Shown: piece after piece, positions 22,241 to 34,500 of the stretch
Layout of the letters: each line of letters begins with the position of its first letter
How positions within the stretch are numbered: the stretch's first letter is position 1
Origin: Metridium senile
Lineage: Eukaryota; Cnidaria; Anthozoa; Actiniaria; Metridiidae
NCBI GenBank assembly: GCA_949775045.1
Contig: OX459102.1
Location: 4,419,533-4,483,532 of the forward strand
Direction: 5' to 3'
DNA length: 64,000 nucleotides
Program-made: the position numbers and the translations under genes
The notes under the pieces: generated by a model
The model's input: only the letters and a program-made list of their open reading frames with translations
The model's database searches: none
What the model was told of the DNA's origin: nothing

Positions 22241-24500
22241 CTAACTTGAGGAAATAAAGCTCATAGCAGATTTATTTGCTTCTGGAATTGACGAAGTTAA
22301 TTTCTGACTAATATTGATGAAATGTTTATTGAAGGCATTAGCAATGGAATTGCAATCAGCTAATTCAGAACCATTTACAAGAATTTTTGAGGGTATGTTG
22401 TTGCTTAGTGATTTTAGTGAAATGATACTTCTAATTCCTTTCCATATATTCTTTGTATTTGTTTGATTTGCTCTAAAATATTTATTATAATAATTTGTTT
22501 TACTTTTGGTTGTTAATTTTTTAATCATATTGCGATAGTACTTAAATTTCTTGTGATAATAGTTAGATTTTGTTTGAATAAATTTTTTGTATAAGTTGTT
22601 TTTCATTTTGATTGATTTCCTAACTCCCGGAGTAATCCATGGTTTAGATAAAGCTTTTATAGACTTTTTGCTTAAAGGTTTTAGAGGTATATGTTTGTCT
22701 ACGACTAGCGATAATTTGGAATAAAATAAAGTAAATTTAGCATTACTATCAGTATTTTCATCATCAATCCAATTTATAGATTGGATTTCAGATAAGAACT
22801 CTGCTTTATTAAATTTACCGTAATCTCTACGATCAAGCTTAAACTTTTTTGGCATAGTTGAAAATTTATTAATGATTAGAAAATTAGGCAAGTGATCGCT
22901 AATGTCATAAATAATATTTCCACTGATTGTGTGGTGTGCTAGGGAATTAAAAATATATTGTCTATGAGGGTAGCCGAGTGATTTGTTATTCACGTCGGCT
23001 GAAGGATATGAGGGAATAGGAAATTTGACCCCAGATTATTGAGAAATTCGTCTGTAGCACTATGGGATTCTGCATTCAGAAGATTGATGTTAAAATCTTC
23101 CATTATTAGACAGTATTTATTAGTTCTGTTTAATTTGTCTGCAATACTATTTAGGTAATCCATAAAGTTATCCATATTACTATTTGGGTGCCTATAAACT
23201 ACACCGCAAATAATATTATGGTGTAAATCACTTTGTATTTCTATCCACAATGTCTCGAAGTCCATTGTAACCATAGAAAGATCTTCCCTGATGGAATAGT
23301 TTAAATTATCAGGAACATAAAAACCCACACCACCAGCATTAAGCAGACTCGGTTGTGAAATAAAGCTGTAGCATGGAATAACACTATTTACTATATTCTC
23401 CCGAGAGGTTTGGCGTTTTGTTTCGGTTAATCCGATAACAGAAAAGTTGTGACCTAAATCAATTAGCATTTCATTAAATTTGTCCAAATTTGCATTTAAG
23501 CTTCTAATATTGAAATGAAGTACCGAAAAATATTTCCCGCTAGAACAAACAATTTTTTTCATCATCAGCAAATTCTTGTGATGTGAAATATTTGAAATTA
23601 ACTTGTTCAGGAATATTTGAGCCTGGATCAATGTTGGATAAATTATTTAAGGAGTTAAAAGCTGACAAGAGCTCTAACTGAGGTAGATTATTTATATTAT
23701 GAGACATAAGTTAGAGTAAACATTGTGAATTATACTTAGCTAGCCATCATCAGCGTAGCTATATGTGCCACTGTTCTCGTCAAAATACAATCTTTGTAAG
23801 TCCATGTCGTTATTAATCGTTACAGCTCTGTTGTCCGCATCCTTTCGCAGTGAAATCTTTCCGTATTCTCACTTATAAAGATCTTTCTTTCGCTGTGTCT
23901 TCCTAGTCCAAGATCTTTGGTTGTTTTGTGTTTGAGAAACTTCTTAGCATTATAAAGTTCACTTCTGGTGTCTCTACGGGTGAATTTAACGATGATTGCT
24001 GGATAGTTGTCCGGGTTTGAGTTCTTTCGTGATGGCAGACGATGGGAGATGGAGATATCTTTATCCTCTATATCCACTTCTACTAACTTGCCAATACTCT
24101 TCACTATTTCATTTGTATCTTCGTCTTCTCTTATTGGAATCCCTTTGATTTCAAGGCAGTCTCTTCCAAGTACTGTTCAAGATCGTTGAATTGCTGTTGT
24201 AGTTGTGCAATACTGTTGTTAGATTTAAGGCTTTCCATTCGTAGGGCTTTGCATTCAAGTTGAAGTTGTGATTTCTCTGCTTCTAGATTTGTTTCTAGCT
24301 TGTTTACTTTCGTTGTAAGATCATCGTATTTGTCATGTAGTGAGTTTAGGGAAGTTTCAATATCACTAAGTACTTCAATTTTCTTCTTCATTTGATTCAA
24401 AGACTCGGCGATTGGTTTTAGCTTCTTGTCAAGAATCGCTTCAATTATGCTTTTTAAGTTTTCTTCCTCCATCGATATTTAGGTAATAATCATTAGTTAT
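22241..24500 (-). mobile_element. CR1/L2-like LINE: ORF1 plus endonuclease, RT missing
   Basis: ORF1 (24472-23820, one frameshift near 24135) starts MEEENLKSIIEAIL, has a long coiled coil, then EIKGIPIREDEDTNEI...DISISHRLPS, the usual LINE nucleic-acid chaperone layout. ORF2 starts at 23706 (MSHNINNLPQLELLSAFN). After a frameshift near 23545 it carries an apurinic-type endonuclease: LHFNIRSLNANLDKF, VIGLTETK, GGVGFYV, VVYRHPN, EDFNINLL (family GDFN; G is E here) and ISDHLP. The linker continues to about 22241 and stops. No YxDD reverse transcriptase follows in the next 1.2 kb, so the element is internally deleted and dead. It lies in a candidate intron of the CCHC gene. Confidence 0.75.
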
Positions 24501-24539
24501 AAGCGTAAGTAGTCATAGACTAAGGTAGAAGATAAATGT

Positions 24540-25225
24540 AGAAAACAGCCAAAAAGTAGCTTTCGCCAAGAGCGGGAAGAAAGCACGTCCCTCCATGACC
24601 ACAGTCACGGTCACATGTAAATTTTGAAGGCCTCCACCCAGGTGACGATGTCCTCGATCTTACGACGGGATCTTTTTGGTGTTGAAGAGAGGACCACGCG
24701 CCCATCTAATAGTAGTTAAGGCTCATTTTCCACTTCAGTCATGTTGGCAGAGATGAGTTCGCTCAAGTCAATAAACTTCTCGCTCAGTATTTGCGCTACT
24801 ATCTTTGCTGGGACCGGAGAACACCCAGGGCCAACAACAAAAGGCTGGTGTAGAATAGGGGCGATGGATGGCACACTGATATTAGTTGCGGTTGCGTTAG
24901 CGTAAGAGGAGTTTGGCGCAACTGATGGCAATGTAGAAAGCACGGGCGCTGTGCTGGACATCACAGTGCATGGCGGTAGTGCAGTAGAGGAGGGAAAGGT
25001 GAACTTGCTGGCAAAACTAGGTACACACAGCGACGTACCTGTAGACGGGGTTGACTGTACGCCAGAGCTTGTAGGTGTCGAGCTTGTAGGGGCAGAAGAG
25101 ATGACAGCAAGGACTGCTTGCATGATGTCCCTTACAAGGGTTTCCCGTTCTTCAAGTGGTATAGAGGAGGAAGCTGCTTGTGGGCCTTGAACGGCACGAG
25201 TGCGAGTGCGAGGCATTGTCAACAA
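24540..25225 (-). pseudogene. Gag-like retroelement ORF (DIRS-type), decayed
   Basis: MPRTRTRAVQGPQAASSSIP begins a Ser/Thr/Pro-rich region, then PFVVGPGCSPVPAKIVAQIL and FIDLSELISANM. I know the VVGPG-SPVPAK-V-QI...F-DLSELL motif from the first ORF of DIRS-like and related retroelements. After the stop at 24716, another frame continues RRKIEDIVTWVEAFKIYM, again typical of that ORF, with further stops. It is cut off by the LINE at about 24.5 kb. Confidence 0.5.
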
Positions 25226-25594
25226 AGTTTCTTGTAGCTAGCGAGAATGTGTGCTAAGCGTGTAGCATAAAGCATAATCATGCGAAGCTAGCGTTGTGTC
25301 ATTTGAGCACGTTAGACTGAGCATGATAGTTTAGTACGAGGACCAATCGTAATGTGGCTAGCTTGTGCATTAAAATAGCATGTGCTCAAGCTGCTGTTAT
25401 AGATAAGGAACTGTCATGGGATGACATTCAAGGCGTGTCGTTTAATCTCGGCAAGGGGAATTGGACGATACGTACTAATGTCTTAGTTTAACTTCGCTTA
25501 AATATTTTATTTAACCACATTTCATAATATTTGAATTTTTGTCCAATACAATGAAATTACAAAATCTTTGATAACACAATTTAAATGGACAATT
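25226..25594. other. Leader of the gag-like fragment, no gene
   Basis: GCTAGC and related tagcgagaatgtg/ctagcgttgtgt words recur four times within 25235-25365, as in an LTR-like or terminal region. No second copy was found in the window. Confidence 0.35.
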
Positions 25595-28500
25595 CTAATG
25601 GGTTGAACACTCATTTTGGGTCAGTTTCAACAATTTGACATAATATATACAAATCAGTAAAATGACCAATATATTACGATTATAATCAAACTCAATTTTT
25701 GCCTTTTTGTGCTCTGTATAACCCCTTATATATGTAAAGTCCTGATAGCTGAAATTGAACATACCGGCCTTCTCTATCTGCTCATTTGCCCTCTTTGTGA
25801 GAGGGCAAAATCTCTTCATGTGGCCAATGGATTGAAAACACTTCATCTTTTTATCTGTTTACAAATGATTAGTTGAGGATGATCAATGATGTAAAAGTAA
25901 TTTTAATAGTGTTCAACGTTCTCAAAACAGACCCAAAATAACATAGTAACACTAACAAAGGCTTAAATTAAATTTTTTCAAAATTTCACACTAACAAAGG
26001 CTTAAATTTAATTTTTTCAAAATTTCAGTTAAAAAACAAGTTTGTAACTAACACCTGACCAGTAGTAACACACTAGCATACATATATGGTTACAAGATTT
26101 TATTGATGTTTATTTAATACATCAGTTACAGGAATTTATTAATGCTGTTGTTCTCCAATCGCCTGTCCGGAGTTTAGAGTGACATATGCCTCCAGAAATA
26201 TATGACATAACACCATTATGACTGGCTATTACAGTTAGATACTACTATTGAATCTGTTTCAATTAACTATAATTTGTCAAATAAAATTGTAAAAATATGT
26301 AGTGAATAAAGATGAATTGAATTGAAACATCTCTCTATAAGGAAATTGTTTTCATTCAAATAACCTAATGATAACAAATATTAATTACAATTAATCATAA
26401 CCAGCTTTGTTGCTGTAATGCATTGAAATGAACAATGAGTAATTTGTTGAATTCGGCCTTTACGTCATAAGAAGAAATACCATAGCAATTGTGCACCTTT
26501 GACAACCCCATCGAGACCATCCAGTCATTGATAAATATTTTCTTTCATATGTTTACTTACTTTTTTCAACTTCTGAAGTACAGAGGGCAATCCCGTGTCC
26601 CTTGCCTCCACACCGGTAGCATTTTCCTAAAAGAATTTCCAATTGTTTAGCAAATAAAACAATAAAATGTATGACATACATTACTTGATTTAGTAAAAAA
26701 ATAGAAATTACATTTAAAACAACATGGGTGTCATACTTACTACTCTTAATTACATTTTTCTTTTCTCCTGAATTTGGAATAAAAAAGCATGATAAAATTT
26801 GTAAATTTCAACAGCTTATAAACTTTATAAAAAAATCTTTTTAATCAATTGTAAAAATTCAAACTGTATAATCACCAAAACTTCAATATACGATCTTGTT
26901 TCCTATAATTTTTTAGAGCATTTTTGTTTTGGTGATCAGACTTTTAACATTTTATATGATACAGTTCCAAAAGTGTATTTACGAAACTGAATTCCAGTTT
27001 ACCAATAATAAATAATAAAAAATATCCACTTACCACTCGACTCACCCAGGCCTTTTGGTGTTTTTTGTTTTTCTTCATTAACGCCAACTGCAGTACAATT
27101 AAGCAATACTTGTATACGATATTATAACACTACATGCTATCACTACCAATACATGTGGCCATGAAAATGCCATTAAAATTTTAATGGTATTTTAATGGTA
27201 TTTTAATGGCATTTTCATGTTTTTTTTAATGGTGATGCCCCTGTAATAATGCCATGAAAATCCCATGGAAAAGCCATGAAAAAGGCCATGAAAAACCATT
27301 AATATGCAGATTTTCATGGCCATTAAAAATACAGACAGCAGTGGGAAACCATTAAAATACCATGAAATTTAGGGAGCCATTATTCATGGTTTTTAATTGA
27401 GAATTAAACGAGACTTACCTGTAAGTTGAAGTTTGATGGTAATTCTATTGAGTCATCAGGAAGCGAAAAGGGATCACATGAGATAGCACATACCAATCCC
27501 AGAAGTCAATATTCAGAGGCGAACAAATGCTGTGGATCACATGCATGTATTGGGTAGGGATTCTGACAAGGGAGGGCATGTGATCCCTTTTCGCTTCCTG
27601 ATGACTCAATAGAATTACCATCAAACTTCAACTTACAGGTAAGTCTCGTTTAATTCTCAATTCTATTTCGTCATCATTCAGCGAAGGAATCACATGAGAA
27701 GTTCAGAGTCAGCATTTGTGAGAATAGTCCCAGTAGGGTAATTCAAACTTTATTTGTAATTAAACATTATCAATAACATAAACATCAAGATGCTGAATCT
27801 AGAAGAGCTTTAGCTAGTTCCCCTTGTTGCCTAACTGGCTTCTTATAGTACTTTGCAAATGTGCAGTGACTTGACCAGCCTGCAGTTTTCAGAATAGTTT
27901 CTGTAGGAACCTGGATTTGAGTGGCAGTGCTTACTGCTGCAGATCTTATACTGTGAGGCTTGAACCTTGACAAGTCAATCCCTGCTAGCTTTAAGGTGGT
28001 CTTAATCCAACGCGATATTGTGTTTTTTGAAGCTACTTTATAAGGTTTAACAGTGGTAATAAATAGAACTGTAACCGTACCCCGCAGTGGTTTAGTTCGT
28101 GTAATATATTCATTGATTACTTGGACTGTGCACAATCTAGGATCTGTTGGATATGCCGGAAACTCCAGCTCGTTGAGATGTTTTCCTGGTCTAGTTTGTT
28201 TTAACACATCTCCAACTGAGAATTTTACCATGTTGAGTGTAAGATACATGTTTCTTAAGTCCAAGTACCGCAAGGTCTGAATTCTCTGGGCAGACAAGAT
28301 GCCCATCAGGGTGGCTAACTTGAAAGTCAACATTTTAAGTGATAAACTGGTAACAGGAGACAAAGTTTTCAGATAATTTAACAATATAGAAGCATCCCAT
28401 GTTACATTGTATCTAGGTAGGGATGGTTTTTCTTGAAAAACTCCTTTCATAAACTGTTTAACTAACGGTAGTTCTCCAAATGCAACTCCATTTGGTGTTT

Positions 28501-31500
28501 GTAATATTTGGGATAATGCTGATCGAACAGTGTTCATGGCACTGTATCCTAAACCATGTTCAAATAACTCTGCCATGAAATCTAAGGCTTCAGCTATATC
28601 TGCTTTGTATGGATCAATGCTCCTTGAACTACAAAATGAACACCATTTCCTGAGATAGACTGAGTATTGCTGTTTTGTGCCTGTCCTCCATGATTGCATG
28701 ATGATTTTTGAAGCTTTCTTCGAAATTCCTCGGCTTGCAAGGGAATTCCTGATAGTTTGCATGCCAGAAGAGTTAATTTTTTGTTCAATGGATGTACCTC
28801 CTTTGGGTTTGATGGTAGAATTAACATTGTCTTGGTTTTTGGTAGGATCAGTGGTATGTCTATTAATAGATGTAGCAGCCTTGGGAACCATACCTGGGTT
28901 TTCCACAGAGGAACCACAACTATCCCTTGAGTTTGATCTTGTTCTATTTTCTGTAACACTCTGTTAATGAGAGAAAATGGAGGAAATGCATAAAATTGAT
29001 TGTACATTGACCAGTCTAACACAAAGGCATCAAATGCTATTGCCTCTGGGTCTGGTTTCCAGGACACAAATGGTTTCATTTGGTAGTTTAAACGAGATGC
29101 AAAAAGATCTACTGAAGGTTTATACTAGTAGAAAACTATCAGTTGAAATATCTCACAATCCAACTTCCATTCTACATCCCTATTTTTAGCCCTAGACTCT
29201 TTATCGGCTAAATAGTTTTCCTTTCCTGGAATATGAACAGCAGTAACCCATATGCTCCGCTCTGCACACCATTCCCACAACTCCTTGGAAATTTTGTTAC
29301 ACTTAGGTGTCTTACCCCCCATATTGTTTACATAAGATATGGCTGTTGTGTTATCTATCATTGCTTTGATATGACAGTGGCTCATATGAGGGCAAAATGT
29401 TTTTAAAGTTAAAAAACATGCTAGTATTTCCAGGTAATTTATGTGGTTGTCAGCTTCTATTTCTGACCATTTTCCTCCTGAAGAGGTATTGTCCAACACC
29501 CCTCCCCAACCAGTAAGGGATGCATCTGAATAAATGGTAGTTTCACAATTCCCATGTGTGACTACATTGTAAGTATTGGTGATATTTTCTATCCACCATT
29601 TAATGTCAAGCTTCCCATTTTCTGTTAATTTCATATTTGCATTATAATCCCCTTTATTCTGTTTTAATGCAATGGTCTTTTCAATTTCAAGTTGCCGGTA
29701 GTAAAGGGGACCATACATGACACCTGGGAAACTTGCAACCATAAGTCCTATTAACTCTGATACATCTCTTATTGAAGGAGAAGCTTTTTCTAAAATTTTT
29801 TGTGATTTTATCAGTATTTTATTTGCCTTTTCAGGTGTAATGGATACTGTCATTTTGACTGAATTTAGATAAAACCCCAAGAATTTCACTGTCTGTCTGG
29901 GAGTGAGATCTGACTTAGTTTCATTTAAACTAAAACCCAATTCTTTAAATAGTGTTACTGTTTCTGAAATATTGTTCTCACATTCCTGAGAATCACTCCC
30001 TTGCAGATACGTATCATCAATGTATCCGACATTCTCCCAACCCTTGCATCTCAAATATGAGTACACAGGTTTCATCAATTTTGTAAATAATCTTGGCGCA
30101 CAACTCAGGCCATTTGGGAGACAGGTAAACTGAAACAATTGTTTGTTCCAAATAAATCTTAAATATTTTCTCTCACTGTTGTTAATCGATACAGAGTAGT
30201 TGCAGTGTTTATATAACTTATTTTGGTAAATAGTAGTAGATAATTCGTGTGTCAAAAACACGCGTCCGCCATGGACGGGATAGGTAAACGCATTGACTTC
30301 TGGGATTGGTATGTGCTATCTCATGTGATTCCTTCGCTGAATGATGACGAAATAGAATGGCATGCTAAATTCATGGCCATGAAAATACCACGGATTTAAT
30401 GGCATGCTAAATTCATGGCCATGAAAATACCACGGATTTAATGGCATGCTAAATTCATGGCCATGAAAATACCATTAATGTGCAGATTTTAATGGCGCCA
30501 TTAAAAAAATCATGGCTTTTCAATGGTATATTAATGGCCATGAAAATACCCAGAACCTGGCCCAGGGTGAAAATCGTTGCTTTTTAATGGCATATTAATG
30601 GCCATGAAAATAACCAGGACCTGTCAGGGTGAGAACCGTGTCTTTTTAATGGCATATTAATGGCCATGAAAATAACCAGAACCCGGTCCGGGTGTGAAAG
30701 TCATGGCTTTTTAATGGCATATTAATGGCCATGAAAATAACCAGAACCTGGTCCAGGGTGAAAATCATGGCTTTTTAATGGCATATTAATGGCCATGAAA
30801 ATAACCAGAACCTGGTCCAGGGTGAAAGCCATGGCTTTTTAATGGCATATTAATGGCCATGAAAATATTTGATGATATTTTATAGTGCCCTGCATATAAT
30901 ATATGAGGGAAAAAAAAACAAAAAAATGACCACCATTACTTTACTAAGTGACAGCAATTGTTATCTGCCCTATAAACACTAGAATTGTCTCCATCTATAA
31001 AAATAAAAACTTACCATTGTTCCCCTGAACACACTTTCTTAACATTTGAATACCGCTGTACGTTTTTTTTTCCTTTTCAGTGTTTTGTACAAGACGTTGA
31101 GGTTCGACCTTTAAATAAAAATTACAACAAATATTAAATCATACGTATACTTCACGTAGATAAACTAGTTACTAACTATTATAATAAGTTTTTCTCGGTA
31201 GGAAATGCCTTACTTCTTTAGGTTCTGAGCTAGAAGCTTCTGTTCGGCCTTCAGTGTTTTGAACTTGATCATGAGCACGTTGAGGACCGACTTTTAAAAC
31301 TAATTACACATGCATGTAAACTACGATATAGTCATGTATTCATATGTAAGCTTATATCACGTAGAACTAGTAAAATACCGATAAATGCCTTACTTCTTTA
31401 GGATTTGTCACCTGAGGTTCTGTTAAGCCTATTTCGCTCAAGTCCAGATCTACGTATACTCCGGAGTCATCCAAACTTTCCGTTTTAGAGACTTCGGGCG

Positions 31501-34500
31501 ATCGCTCTGTCTCTAAAAATTGCCTAATTTTCACCGCATCGCCAACCTTGATGCCAGCCTTGATTAATTCGTCCTGATTGGCGAACTTTAGCGTCTCCAA
31601 ATCGTCGATCTAAGTAAGATAAATAACATAGAAGTGTTCTAAGATTATACTACAATTGTAGATTAAAGAAAATTTTACAGAAAAACGATAGCAAAACGAT
31701 GATCCTTTTAGGTACTCATATGGCGGTTGAACTAAATCCCGGCAGGGATCCATAGCACGGCACCGTACGTTGCATTGTACACTCATACGAAATCCGCTCT
31801 TAATGCAGAGTCATAATCTCAGATAAGTCAAGATTAATATTATGTTGTTCATGATCACGAAACCGGTGCAGCTCAACTACTGAATAAGTTAAGTTAATTG
31901 AAGAACAATTCAATCAATTGAATAACGTGTTTACTTGAAGTTCAAGCAAAACTTACCCCTTGTTCTTCTAAAATCCCAATCACATTGGTAGAAAAACGAA
32001 TATGTGAAAGAAGCTTGCGAATTTCCTCCATGTTGAACAGATCAGAATGAAGACTAAACTAATATAGTGAAGATTAAAAACGTTGTACTGTACTATCGAG
32101 ATCCTTGCAATGGTTCACAATTGCCGCCGTTTCAAGTCATGTCAGTCATGTGATACAATAATAAGTAACTATTTATGTACAACGTACAATTTACGTACTA
32201 GTAATCACGTACATGTACAATATCACGTGATATGACTCAGGTCAATCTTCACTTGGCTGTACGTTCAATAGCATGAACAACAGGAGTAAGCGTCATTGTC
32301 TTTGTAAATTTTGTCAAGGAAAATGTAAACTAACCCGATCTAAAATACAACAACATGTAAAGATCTATGGATTGTGGAATACAGAGAGCAATGATGATAA
32401 ATTGGATGTGGCGTCAAAGAGATTACGCGCTGATGATGATACAAGTTCCAGTAGTTCAGACTCTAGCTCGAACGACGAGTTTGACCAAGGATTGCCTTTG
32501 GTCGAGTCAATTGAGGACAATCAAGGCAATCTGGAGATTAACAATCAAGATTTCAAAGAATTTGAATTTGAAAGCAGAACGCCATCACCTGAGGTAAGAT
32601 TATTATTGATTTATGACTCGCAAGACTTTTGAAACGGATTCCACACCTATAGCACTAGCTATTTCGCCCGCATTTTTTTTATTCAGGACAAAAAATAACT
32701 ACCATTACAACATATTAGTACGGTAATATATCCCTCAAAGGAAATATTAACATATTAACTTCAATTCAAGAGTGTGTGCTTTTAAAATCATGAGTTGCAC
32801 ATACACGTGTCGCGATAGCTATTTCAAGTTGTAAATATTGCAATCGACATTGACATTGTACTATTTTATGTCCGTTTTAATTTGTCTTATATAAATCCTG
32901 ACACATCTATTGACTATTTAATATGTAATTATGATTTGACTTGACGTGAGATATAAGCATTTTATTTTATATGAGACTTGAGATTCGTGGTTCATTTGAG
33001 TTCACTAGTTCGATTTTATAGAGCCAGAAGACAGCATTAAAAAAACTTGAGAAAAGTAAATTATTGTGATAATACTATATGCAATTTTTATGTAATATAT
33101 CAAACTCGCAAACACGAGACAGAGTGTTTCATAAGGGTTTCAAACACCGAAAAATGACTTGAACAAACGAGGCGCAGCCGATGTTTTTTTTGGGCACATT
33201 TTGAGGTGTTGGAAAACATGATTTGATATTACTTTTCAAATTATTGGATAATTATTGGATAATTATGGGAGAAATTCAAACCGAAGTTGGCTTAATTTTA
33301 TGCAAGTGTTTCATCAGATTTCAAAATCCTAATGGCCATGAAAAAAGTTTTTTTTTTTTTTCCCCCTATATTTTAATGGCCATGAAAAAAGTTTTGTGCT
33401 TCTACCCATTTGTTTGTTTTTCCCCAATATTTTAATGGCCATGAAAAAAAAATGGTTTTTTTTTCCACCCAATATTTTAATGGCCATGAAAAAAGTTTTC
33501 TCCCTCCCCCCATTAGTTTAATGGCCATGAAAAAAGGTGGCTTTATTTCATGGTAATTTAATGGCCATTAAAAGAAATGTTGGATTTTTAATGGCCATGA
33601 ACATGGCTGTTTGATATTTTCATGGTAATTCAATGGCCATGAAAACTTTGCTCTTGTATTTTTACCATTTTCATGGCCATGAAAAATATTGCGTGAAGAA
33701 CTTGAAAAATTTAATGGGTAATTCATGGCCATTAATTTTGGCCATGAATTTCAAAATGCAATATTCATGGCCATGAAATGGGGTATCATGGCATTTTCAT
33801 GGCTTATTCATGGCATTTTCATGGCCACATGTATTGGTAGTGTATGGGACTTTATGAACTAAAATATTACATGTTCAAATAGAATTTATACTTATTAAAT
33901 TATAGAAATGAAACATATCCATTTACCATCCCGTTCCTCTTCATCAACCGCAACTGCAATACAATCAAGCATTACTTGAATACGTTATTATGACATTACA
34001 TGTAATGGAAAACCTTTATGAATTAAAATATTACCCTTGCATGTAGATACATAGACGATATTACATGGACGCACGAAGATAGGAATTTTATCTTTGAGTG
34101 TTGAATATATCTCTCACGAGTGAGCGCAGCGATTTAACACTCGAAAATAAAATTTATCCAAGCGACCATGTAATGTTCTGTTTATTATATAGATATCGAT
34201 GAAATTTCAAGAGAAATAAAACTTCTTTGACTCGTTATTAAAAACCTTTATGCAAAAAACGAATTGCATCTGAAAACGATATCTTCACATGTGAAAGATA
34301 AGAAGTTTTAGACACTAGAGAAATCCTGGTATTTCATCGATATCTATATAATAACGAAATTTTACTTGTTACATTAATAAAATATATCCACTTACCACTC
34401 CACTCACCCGGGCCCTTCGCTTTCGTTCCTTCATTAACAACTGCAATACAATTTAAAAAATAGCATTACTTGAATATATTATAAGATTACATGTCATGGA

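Larger units (their letters stand above)
27396..30357 (-). mobile_element. DIRS retrotransposon, gag-less copy
   Basis: Order RT-RNase H, connector, tyrosine recombinase, internal complementary region. Its inverted terminal repeat (ATTCTATTTCGTCATCATTC...) is present at 30356 on the minus strand and in opposite orientation at 27658-27697. It inserted in the left subterminal array of the CACTA-type element: the ATGGCCAT repeats stop at 27395 and resume at 30360. Confidence 0.8.
27141..33842. mobile_element. 6.7-kb CACTA-type DNA transposon with nested DIRS
   Basis: The ends are inverted copies, identical for about 33 bp, beginning CACTACCAATACATGTGGCC. Both flanks carry TAT (27138-27140 and 33843-33845), a 3-bp target duplication. 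CACTA ends, a 3-bp TSD and arrays of short subterminal repeats are the hallmarks of the EnSpm/CACTA superfamily. The subterminal arrays of ATGGCCATGAAAA fill 27141-27395, 30360-30870 and 33320-33842. The interior holds a zinc-finger exon of probable transposase type (32273, plus) and a spliced SAM-domain gene (32031, minus). The catalytic transposase body is absent, so this copy cannot move itself. It lies in an intron, 54 bp before an exon of the CCHC gene. Confidence 0.7.

Noticed and set aside
27141..30888. Alternative reading: a shorter element ending at TAGTG near 30888
   Set aside because: Only the five-base CACTA end matches there. The 33-bp terminal identity and TAT duplication support the 27141-33842 boundaries.
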